Below are positions 55,547 through 64,000 of a DNA stretch of 64,000 nt, piece after piece; within the stretch, counting starts at the first letter, position 1; every line of letters begins with the position of its first letter. Source of the stretch: Mermis nigrescens (taxonomy: Eukaryota; Nematoda; Enoplea; Mermithida; Mermithidae). The stretch spans positions 19,923,428 to 19,987,427 of the forward strand of contig JAVLUZ010000154.1 of assembly GCA_036768485.1 (NCBI GenBank). Reading direction: 5' to 3'. The position numbers and the translations under genes are program-made. The notes below the pieces were generated by a model that saw nothing but the letters and a program-made list of their open reading frames with translations, was not told the origin of the DNA and searched no databases.

Positions 55547-56217
55547 CGTTCATAAAATAGCCGGAGATCCTTCAGTAATTTAAGACAGTCTGCATTTTCT
55601 GACTGAAATAATTGATTAACTCTAGTAAAATCTTGCAGTAGTGTTCTACAGAACACCCAAATAGACCTAAAGTATCGAGAAAAAATTAGGAATAATTGTG
55701 CACTGAATTTTAAATAAATCGGCATAAAACAACTTTATTCGACAAATCGTTGTACATTGCGCTTAACCAACGAGCAATATATCGACTTTCACCACGTTCG
55801 TCTTTTTCAGCTACATCGAAATAGGACAGCAGTGCGTCCCACTGTTGGAGAATAACATTTACACACGAATATAAAGATAACCATCTTGTCTCAACCATTC
55901 GCACTATCTTTTTTGGCATGGCGCCATCATTCATTTTTTTGTACAACTGAAAAATTTCTGATTTAAGCAATAAGGATGAACCTCAAAAAGTGGACAGAGA
56001 TTCAATATCCTTAGACACACAACACAAGGGATCAACCCCCTACCAAGTCACAAGAAAACATACTCCTCGGGCAATGTCTTTGGTTGCACCTTATTTCTAT
56101 AAAGAAACAGCGACAAAAGACAGCTGAAAGTTTATATACTCGCTTACAAGAACACTTAATATGACTGAGCAACAGACTGATTTCCTCTTGAATTTACTCG
56201 AATTCACTCGAATAACA

Positions 56218-56253
56218 AGAATAATAGTAATAGTAATAGTAATAGTAATAGTA

Positions 56254-56302
<49 letters not shown>
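56218..56302 (+). repeat. (TAG)n(TAA)n microsatellite
   Basis: About seven AATAGT units followed by a long TAA run. The Ile/Val-rich and Ile/Thr-rich open frames on the two strands are artefacts. Confidence 0.95.
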
Positions 56303-56303
<1 letters not shown>

Positions 56304-56829
56304 TAATACAGCATTGGCTCGATATAGAATAAAATTACAGAAATGTACAAATTGGAGTTTCGCGGTCGCCTGAAAGCAGGATATGTAATTAAACAATTTA
56401 TATTTAAAATTAGGTATGCACAGCACACATAACACTAGAAAATATCCAAGCACAAAATATAACTCAATAAAGTAAGCCGCAAATCAGAGAAGGGAATCTA
56501 GCCATTTGACATTTGCCTTTTTAAGATAAAAAACATGGAAGTATTTTATTCTTCTAGAAAGCTTTCATAATCAGCTTAAACATAATATTTGTGGCCTGGG
56601 GAGGTCGGATTGGAAACTATTCGGAAAAAAACTAAACTAAACTAAACTAACTAAACTAATCGGGAGCCATTTCTACCTCAGCTGGAGTATAACTGACTAG
56701 CCAGCCATGTAATCTAAGCCTTAGCCTAAAGATAAGTAATATACTTAGAAAAGCTAGGTAAGGTAGGTATGACAATATCAGTACCCTTCGGTGCTAAATT
56801 CGGCATTTCATATCCGCCATGCTGTCTGC

Positions 56830-57251
56830 AAGCCATTTCTTGTCTATGAAATGACTTTTACATCAATTCCAAAAGCAGAAACAGCTATATTTCAGCTTAG
56901 ATTTTTTCTATTTTTGAGCGTAATTTTTGAAAAAATTCAGACGTACGTTCTGTGTTAAACGCTACAAATACAGTAAATCAAGTTGCAAATCAAGCTTCTG
57001 AATGTCACTCAGTCGAAATTTCGCAACTATTTGGCGCTTTGTGCCGGATTTTCGCAAAAAATGACCGAAAATTCAAAAATTTTTCGAAAAAATATTGCGT
57101 CAAAAGCGATTTTGAAAAAAGCATAAAGTTTAAAACGCAAAAAAACTTTATTTTTAGCGTTATGAGCAAACTTTTGGTTCTACTTTTGGCGGTTTTAGGA
57201 AAATTCAGGGTGCCAACCGACCCTTTTAAGAAAATCCTAGATCCGCCACTG
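56830..57251 (+). mobile_element. R4 family MITE, left-truncated
   Basis: Resembles the right two thirds of R4: TACAAATACAGTAAATCAAG, CGAAATTTCGCAACTATTTG, GGCGCTTTGTGCCGGATTTT at 57033, ending AAAATCCTAGATCCGCCACTG. The left end is lost, so no duplication can be checked. It lies inside the hAT element. Confidence 0.65.
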
Positions 57252-58238
57252 GCGGCCAGCGCTGGCTTCTCTTTTCGCTTTCAATAAGCCTAGGCTAGCT
57301 ACGATTTAGTATTTTCACAAATAAACAAACAAGATTTTATTGCTACGTAAGAAACACATGGCAAAAAATATAAAGACACGGCATGTGATAAGAAGACGAA
57401 TTAAACAGATGATACCTACATGCATAAAACAGCGTATGCGACTGAAACGTCAGCAATGGGAACACGCAGTCACGAAAGTGAAAACTTGGAAGTTTGTAAG
57501 ACAATAATGAGAAAATAAGCCAAAAAATTTGCTACGGTAGCTTTTGTACATGAACTGGGTTCTGTCGTTCTTAATACTATTACGCTCCTTCCTTCCTCCA
57601 GCCTCCTTTTCTTTTTTGATTGATCAATTAGTCTACAGTAAGAGCAAACGAGTTTTAATAACAGAGCAAAGCATTTCTTGAATGCACTAAAAATGCACTA
57701 AAAAACTCTAAATTGCACTAAAAATTGCACTAAAAGCCTGATGCACTAGATTATGCACCAAATATTTCAAAATGCACTAAATCTGGTGCAAATGCACTGC
57801 ACCTGGCAACCCTGTTCGCTGTGTCTATTGTTTAAGATACGTAGACTGGGTTAAAGTTGACCTAAGAACGTAACCATTACATGTGTTCGAACGTAGGCAT
57901 TCCGCCTATATGCCCATAATGCATAGTTACGTACATCTATGTACGATCCAAACGTTGGCAAAATGAGACTCGCTCGCCCAAGTGAATAACAAAACACAGT
58001 GTTTTATTGCTATTTACGCTAAGTACCTCAATTAGTACACCAACTTTTCCTTGCATGATGTTACCGCAAACTCAGGAGTCCTAGAGCCTGGTTTTCCAAT
58101 GTCTGTCTAAATAGAAAGAAAAAGTTAATGAAAGCAAACCGGCTTCTAGGATTTTTGATTCGAACATTTGGCAAATTTGTATGTGCGTGTTAAACCATCC
58201 AGTAAATCTTAAAATGCTTTAGAGTTTTTCCAGAATGG

Positions 58239-58628
58239 ATGATAATTATCTTTACTTCGAATCGCCTTTGCCAAGTTGCACAGATTTTAAAATACAGAGT
58301 ATTTGTGGGGAAGGCGAGCTTTAAAGCCGTTGTACGACTAAAATTGAACACGATCGACGAGATAAAAGCTTGGAAATTGGAAATCGAACGATCGAGTAGA
58401 ATTAATTTGAATGTAGCGAACACATATCCAAATTGCACAGGATTTTTGTATATCACGGATTTTGTTTGTCACAACAGTTCAAAATACAAAAGGAAAAATA
58501 TAGGTGATGGCTCAAGTAGAAACAAGAATACTGGTTGCAAAATGAAGATGAGCTTGAAAGTGAGAACAATAATAAGTTCTTCAATCTTACAATTAAACTT
58601 GAAAAAATCAAATAAACTATTTTCTTAA
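58239..58628 (+). pseudogene. Possible MULE transposase N-terminal remnant
   Basis: 129 residues inside the MULE-like element. CHNSSKYKRK followed by KNTGCKMKMSLKVRT resembles the Cys/His-containing N-terminal module (C...RS..Y...K..K.TGC.A.M.....R) of arthropod MULE-type proteins. The catalytic DDE part is absent, so at best this is a non-functional remnant. Identification is by general resemblance only. Confidence 0.35.
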
Positions 58629-59774
58629 TGAAAGTGATTTTAATAATGATAGCGAGATATAAACCACTCTGCTTTTGAAGTGTCCTGTTTGTATGATTTT
58701 TTGAATACGCATAAAAATAATTCGTGATAGTAGAGTTATTAAATCTACATTACTCTGAATAATCGTAATCATTTCATTAAATTACCGACTATTTTTAATA
58801 AACTAAATAGTGATTGATAATTTTAAATTAATTTTAGAATTATTCGACTTTTCTTAAAAGTGCAAAACGCTATCTTGATTAAGCACATCTCGAGATAAAT
58901 TTTTTTCATCAAAAACTTGAAAGCAACTTTTTTAATTTTAAATTTTTTTCCGTAATTATTCGTCATCTTACCTAAATTAATGAAATAACTTATCGTACCT
59001 TTTGATTAAAACGAATCGTAAATTAACAATATGAATGCGAAAATCAAAAGCTTTGTAGAAAGGATTTTTTAAAGATAAAATATCACTCAAGTAGCTATTT
59101 TATGATTCTTTTAACTTTTTGCATATATTACTTCTGACAATAAATGTTTTCGTGTTTACTCTGGCCCATATTTACTTAATCTATCGCATTTTTATTAGAA
59201 ATATTTATTTGTATTGCAAAAAAACAGTTTTTGTTTTCCGTTTCTTTTTGAATTCGTATTAAAGCGTGTCTATTCTGGGGTCTTATTTTATTATCTATGG
59301 AAATAATATGGGTCTCCAAATTAAAAATTTTTTCATGTACCAACTTTGGGAAATTTAATTGAAACACCAGGTATCTTGAATAGATTATTTCATATCTTTG
59401 CTTTCATTCAATTATCTTTTGCTAACATTTTATTTCTTTTAACACGGATATTATTGGAAACAGGCTCTCATGAATCAAGAGTTTGCGGTGATATTACGCA
59501 AGGAAAAGTTGGTGTAGTAATTAAAGTACTTAGCGTAAATAGCAATAAAACACTGTGCTGTGTTATTCACTGGTCGAGCGAGTCTCATTTTGCCTACGTT
59601 TGGATCGTACATATATGTACGTACGTAACTATGCATTATGGGCATATAGGCGGAATGCCTACGTTCGAACACATGCAATGGTTACGTACTTAGGTCAACT
59701 TTAACCCAGCCTACGTATCTTAAACAATAGACACAGCGAATCCACAGTGGCTTTTCGAAATACGCTACCCGGAT

Positions 59775-60425
59775 AATGGAATTTTTTCTCCCCGGGTAAT
59801 CGGGTGCCTCAACGGGAACCCGGTGTGCAACTGTACTTTCAAATGATATTTAGTAATGCAAGAAAGCTGAGTATTTTCAACCAATAAGATATCCAGCCAT
59901 ACTTACTTTTACACTGAATAAAGTTCATTTTGAATATTACGTGATGTTTTGAAAACTCAGGACGCCGCCGTTTTTTAATGTTGTGCTAGCAACAGTTGGT
60001 CAAATGTGATCTTAAAAATAAATAAATCATATCTTAAATTAAATAAATGGTCAAAATAAATAAAAATAATCTCTCAAAATGAATGAATCACTTTTCCTAA
60101 GCCCCTTGTTGTAAAGATATGTGCTCTAAACGCCCGTGTGTCTCATACGAAAATTGATTATCGCTCTTAGCTGTTCTTCGGCTCATGTACGTAGAAAGAA
60201 CGGGTTCAACATCGTCAATGTTTTTTCATATGTTTTACATAGTTTGTTCAATGTCAATGTCCTTCTGTCGGTTACATATCATTCAAAGGTCTTATAAAGA
60301 CATAAAGTTGTTGAGGAATTTTCATCAACATTTAGCATACCGCTAGCTTAGTCGGTGTCATTCATCCCTGAATGTACGAGTACCCATGCGAACAAATCTA
60401 CCTACCTTCTGCTATACTCAAATGT
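59775..60425. other. Intergenic, nothing recognised
   Basis: AT-rich. The sequence just outside the MULE end contains CCCGGGTAATCGGGTGCC, not seen elsewhere in the window. Confidence 0.45.
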
Positions 60426-60429
60426 ATGT

Positions 60430-60840
60430 AGCACACATGTACAGCATGGGAATTCTGGAAGGGGGTTAGGCCCAAAAATTGTTTTAAAAAGTGCCTTTTT
60501 TGGGCTAAAAAACGATGTGTACACGTCAAAAACACTGTTTTGTGACGTGTTAGACAATGTCCGGTCTTTCTAGAACATAAAAACGCAAAAGAAATCTCGA
60601 AAAAATTTTAAAAAATTTAATAAATTGAATAACATATAGTCAAAAATAGGCATATTGCGCGAAGCGTTAAAAATTTAAGATTTTTGGACCAAAAATAAGC
60701 TAAAAACACGTAAAAAGGCACACGTTTTACAACTTTTACAAAAAATCAATGCTGGGGAGTAGCAACCATTTTTCGGGGGGGGGGTCACTTGCCCTTCTGG
60801 AGGGTCAAACCTCCCAATCCTCCTCTCCCCATGAACACGT
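60430..60840 (-). mobile_element. R3 family MITE, reverse orientation
   Basis: CAGCATGGGAATTCTGGAAG at the left, AAAACGATGTGTACACG, a TTTTGTGACGTGTTAGACAA block, GCGCGAAGCGTTAAAAATTT at 60658 and a G-run (GGGGGGGGGTCACTTGCC) near the right end. Together these are the R3 landmarks in reverse order. Ends and duplication are unclear. Confidence 0.55.
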
Positions 60841-60994
60841 CTGGGATGTAGGTACTGAGGTATATACTTACCTAACCTACATATGTAAGAATATCTTAAA
60901 TAATTGTTTTAAAATAGGTAGAATGTTTGCAAATGTTCACTAAGTCTCTTTATGATGCATTCATACGAAGATAAATGAGTTTGCCAACCATGTG

Positions 60995-61200
60995 GTCATT
61001 TGCCAGCGATGAGTTCAATTCGGATCCCAATTTCTCTTCGTAAAGGTTCCAAATTTCCGTCAAACTCCACTCCGTAAATTAGGGCGTTTTTGAAAATGAA
61101 ATTTATCAAAGACAATTTCGTTACAATTTATCTAAGCGTTGAAAAGCCCCACTGTCCTCTCAAATGGAAAACTCTTTCACAAAAACTTTTGAGAATCGAA
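60995..61200 (-). other. Coding-like stretch with a stop, function unknown
   Basis: The minus strand reads KNALIYGVEFDGNLEPLRRE then IGIRIELIAGK and a stop near 61005. Upstream in the same frame is KIKKLDFSILKSFCERVFHL, separated by one TAA. The texture is that of protein rather than noncoding DNA, but I recognise no family. It could be the last exon of an unseen gene, a relic, or chance. Confidence 0.25.
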
Positions 61201-61852
61201 AAATCAAGCTTTTTGATTTTCTCATTCTTCATAGAATAAGTAGCTGTTACGCGATAATTTTGTAATTGATTCCAGGTGAGCTGGCGATTAATTTATGTGG
61301 TCAGTTTTATCATATTTGTCCGGTATGAGGAGTTGTACTATTTTCCTATTTTTCCTCAGCTCTGTCCGGCCATGCAAGTGGCGGGAGGTTTCGCGTCTCT
61401 ATAGACACCCATAATAGTAAAACGGAAATTTTCTGGGAAAATTTTGCAAAAATACAGACTAAAAATGGATTAAATTCGGTAAGTTTCTTCGAAAGTATTT
61501 ACCTATGTACTTGAGATTTGCCAGAGAATCTGCAGATTAACATATGTACGAGTGCATGTATTTCATCTTGCATCATTTATAATAGATCTTAGGTCATTTT
61601 GGCCACAAAAAAGTTCACTAGCAGAAACTATGTTCCGTCTAATTTGCGAAGAAAACATTGTCCATGACCATAGCCGACTTTAGATATTATATATTTTTTC
61701 ATTCATCTCCACTTTAATTTTTCTAAGCTCCCTTTTCTTCGTTTTTCTTTTCACTTTGTCATATTGACAAATTCCTATAAACCCTCCGTTTAGCATAATG
61801 TTTTTTGCAGTCCAAGGATAACATGAAGGAGTCTATGTTAAGCTACCCCTTA

Positions 61853-62794
61853 CGGGTATTACTGAAGTACGTCCACACTTTTAAAAATCATTTTCGTTAA
61901 AAAATAAAATCGCCATATTGATAAATCGACATCGCTGACCTCAAATCCGTTGTCTATTTTTAGCCTGCATGCATCGTTGTTACAGTATACCTACAGTACA
62001 CCTCAACACTTATTCAAAAATCATTTTCGTTAAAAAATTTTAGTAAATCGACATCGCAGATCTCAAATCCGTTGTCCATTTTTAGCCCGCATGCATCGTT
62101 GTATACCTACGTTACAGTATAACTACTGTACACCTCCGATTTTTTATTTTCAGATCTCAGATAACTTACTTCAGAAAATTTATTAAGATCATGGCACAAG
62201 ATGTTAATACGAAAAGCAAGCAGCGAGCCGTTTTCTCGTGCGAATTCGGTGGCTGATTCTTCAGTTCTTGTGATATGGCGAAATTCATGCATACTAATAT
62301 CTTGTGCCATGATGTTAATAAATTTTATGAAGTAAGTTATCTGAGATCTGAAAATAAAAATCTGAGGTGTACTGCAGTTATGCCGTAATGTAGGTATAGA
62401 ACGATGCATGCAGGTTAAAAATAGACAACGGATTTGAGATCAGCGATGTCAATTTACTTAAATGGTGATTTTATTTTTAAACGGAAATGATTTTTAAAAA
62501 AGTGTTGAGGTGTACTCTACGTATACTGTAACAACGATGCATGCAGGCCAAAAATAGACAACGGACTTAAGATCAGCGATGTCGATTCATTAATATGGCG
62601 ATTTTATTTTTTAACGAAAATGATTTTTTTTAGAAGTATTGAGGTGTACTGTAGGTATACTGCAACAACGATGCATGCAGGCTGAAAATAGACATCGGAT
62701 TTGAGATCAGCGATGTCGATTCACCAGTATGTCTATTTTATTTTTTAACGAAAATGATTTTTAAAAAAGTGTGGACGTACTCCAGTAATACCCC
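61853..62794. mobile_element. Foldback element with tandem subunits (942 bp)
   Basis: Ends CGGGTATTACTGAAGTACGT and the inverse of GGGGTATTACTGGAGTACGT, with CTTA outside both ends. The left arm has about two and the right arm three units of roughly 125 bp, each with AACGATGCATGCAGGC, AATAGACAACGGATTTGAGA, CAGCGATGTCGATTCA and AACGAAAATGATTTTTAAAA words. The arms meet around 62180-62330, where CATGGCACAAGATGTTAATA faces its inverse. No transposase is present. Confidence 0.8.
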
Positions 62795-64000
62795 CTTAGG
62801 TATTCCTGCCAATTATTACTTTCATGTTATGCAATTTTTGCGCTTTCGAAATATGTATGTTACTATTTATGAAAACAATTTTTGAAAGAGTAAGTACATA
62901 TATTTCTGTTGTGTTAAACACAGCCAGGGAAAGCATTTGAAAAGCTGGAAAGTAATAAAGCACTAAATTTTTTATTAGAATTCTATTAACTCATTTAATG
63001 CTTTTGTGATATCACTGTAAATAGGCTGAAAAATGCTCATTTCTGACTGCTCTATATGCAACTTCTCACAGAGCTAAACCATTAAAAAACGAAGCCGTCC
63101 TAAACACAGGGATTAGGAAGGTCAGAAAAAATACCGATAAAGTGATTCACTAAAACGCTCTCCTAGGTCACAGTAACGGAGGTTAAATTCCGAAACTTTT
63201 GATTTTGATCCCGCCGTAAAATCTACCTTATCGATTATTAATAAAATGAATTAACCGAAATTCAACCAATTGGTCAGCTTACTTTGAGATGAATTACTTA
63301 GTTTAAATCTGCGTTAACTATTGAAGTGTTCACACCCGATGCCACCCACGTACTACGCAATGTGGTCATAAGAAAACTTTAGGTCATTGACCCGTGATTT
63401 TAGCGTTGCAAATAAAGATTGGTTGGGCCCAGAAACGTATTTTATTATCGATTGGTCAGCATTCTGCGAAATTGTCGCCAGTATAAGAATGAGGCCAATA
63501 TAAGTACAGGAACTAGTGCAAATACCGGTTAAGTTATTGTATAAGTTAGAGTCCTATGCGTGGGACTGGTTTCTATAACAGTCATAATGTATGAAATTTC
63601 TGTGTTTTGCAAGTATATAGAATACAGAAATGTCATTGTTTTCCAATATCGCATTTAATCTTTCGATTAATTAACTGTCTCTACGACTTGATATTTTTCT
63701 GAATATTTTCGGCGTTTTCGTGGCTCTGAGTTGCGTAAATTAGGTAGGATACATTCGTTTTCGATTATAACCGTGTTGCATTATGAACTTGAATATCATT
63801 ATTTGTGTTTATTTTATATTTATTGTGCGCAAAGTTTTATGTATTCAGTGTCATATATTATTATATATTATTAAATTATAATATTTTATCTATTATCATA
63901 TTAGACATAATTCAAATTTATCTATTCCGGTTTCGAAAATTGTAATCTTTGTATTTATTTTTTATTATCATTTTCTTCCATTTCATATCACTTTATTTTT
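62795..64000. other. AT-rich right edge, nothing recognised
   Basis: 1.2 kb with no repeats shared with the rest of the window, no splice-bounded coding stretch and no element ends that I can support. It becomes very A/T-rich towards 64000. Confidence 0.5.

Larger units (their letters stand above)
49356..55995 (-). pseudogene. hAT transposase gene with introns, disabled
   Basis: Read on the minus strand. About 55995-55720 codes for FQLYKKMNDGAMPKK, then the conserved VETRWLSLYSCV and EKDERGESRYIARWLSAMY. The frame then shifts, and 55547 upward reads LLQDFTRVNQLFQSENADC. Next comes a clean 124-bp exon 54330-54207 (AVNAIHFGIDFDRAIEQIHD; acceptor TTTTAG, donor CAG/GTAAGC, phases fitting both neighbours). 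The last exon starts at 49927 (VRARLPDTLNSLCLLESL) and ends at 49356 with the hAT dimerisation motif LPFSNASVERVFSIMNIVKN. A TAA at 49783-49781 and a frame change near 49655 interrupt it. The N-terminal BED-type finger was not found. Confidence 0.75.
49145..57814 (-). mobile_element. hAT element, 8.67 kb, inserted in the MULE left arm
   Basis: Ends CAGTGTTGCCAGGTCC and the inverse of CAGGGTTGCCAGGTGC, with identical octamers TTCGCTGT at 49137-49144 and 57815-57822. Behind each end, TGCACTAAA-type words recur (49190-49245; 57680-57800), like transposase-binding subterminal repeats. It holds a broken minus-strand transposase gene, a large element X copy inside one of its introns, microsatellites and an R4 fragment. 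Removing these leaves roughly 4.5 kb. Confidence 0.88.
49112..59765. mobile_element. Mutator-like (MULE) element with about 300-bp TIRs
   Basis: Ends GCGTATTTCGAAAAGCCACTG on both sides (inverted). Identical 9-mers TACCCGGAT lie outside (49103-49111; 59766-59774). The arms run 49112-49144 plus 57823-58095 on the left and about 59460-59765 on the right. Shared landmarks are CATTCCGCCTATATGCCCAT and AAACACTGTG-type words. Long TIRs with a 9-bp duplication point to the Mutator superfamily. The left arm is split after 33 bases by the hAT element 49145-57814; without that, the element is about 1.98 kb. Confidence 0.8.

Noticed and set aside
55720..55790. A 66-bp intron explaining the frame change in the hAT transposase
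   Set aside because: The only donor (AAA/GTTGTT) is poor and the phase does not fit the following frame; a small insertion or frameshift is simpler.

Overview
This is nuclear DNA of an animal: AT-rich, with long introns and packed with transposable elements. An arthropod is my best guess, because the window combines many hAT-type elements, a Mutator-like (MULE) element and CR1/jockey-type LINEs, but the sequence does not prove this. I saw no rRNA, tRNA, operon or prokaryotic feature.

Left third (about 1-22.9 kb). One host gene lies on the minus strand, an orthologue of PHRF1 (PHD and RING finger domain protein 1). I assembled nine exons by eye from splice signals, and the reading phase is kept across all eight introns. 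The RING finger is split over exons 1-2 and the PHD finger over exons 3-4. Basic and acidic linkers and a conserved DLLESIL-type block follow. The start codon is at 22931. The C-terminal part, with any SRI-like domain, lies beyond the left edge. The introns hold short non-autonomous elements. I call four recurring families R1-R4; copies of each have near-perfect 8-bp target duplications, as expected of hAT elements. A longer unknown family, element X, occurs as inverted copies in introns 6 and 1 and again near 51-54 kb.

Middle (about 23-49 kb). No host gene is recognised. Terminal-inverted-repeat elements follow one another and are nested. They include a hAT-like element (28791-30651) and a second hAT element of about 10 kb (30693-40660, duplication CAAGTGCG) that carries several LINE copies, two of them in tandem. 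A TTAA-flanked element with very GC-rich ends (41850-43604) is interrupted by a 1.1-kb hAT-like element (duplication GTCTCTAT). Arrays built around a GGCGCGAAGCGCC hairpin also lie here.

Right third (about 49-64 kb). A MULE-like element with inverted repeats of about 300 bp and a 9-bp duplication (49112-59765) was hit in its left arm by an 8.67-kb hAT element (49145-57814, duplication TTCGCTGT). That hAT carries an intron-containing but broken transposase gene and was itself invaded by element X. A 0.94-kb foldback element with tandem subunits lies at 61853-62794. The remaining sequence is AT-rich and shows no feature I can support.

All coordinates, phases and duplications were read by eye. 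Family names rest on motif recognition without any database search.
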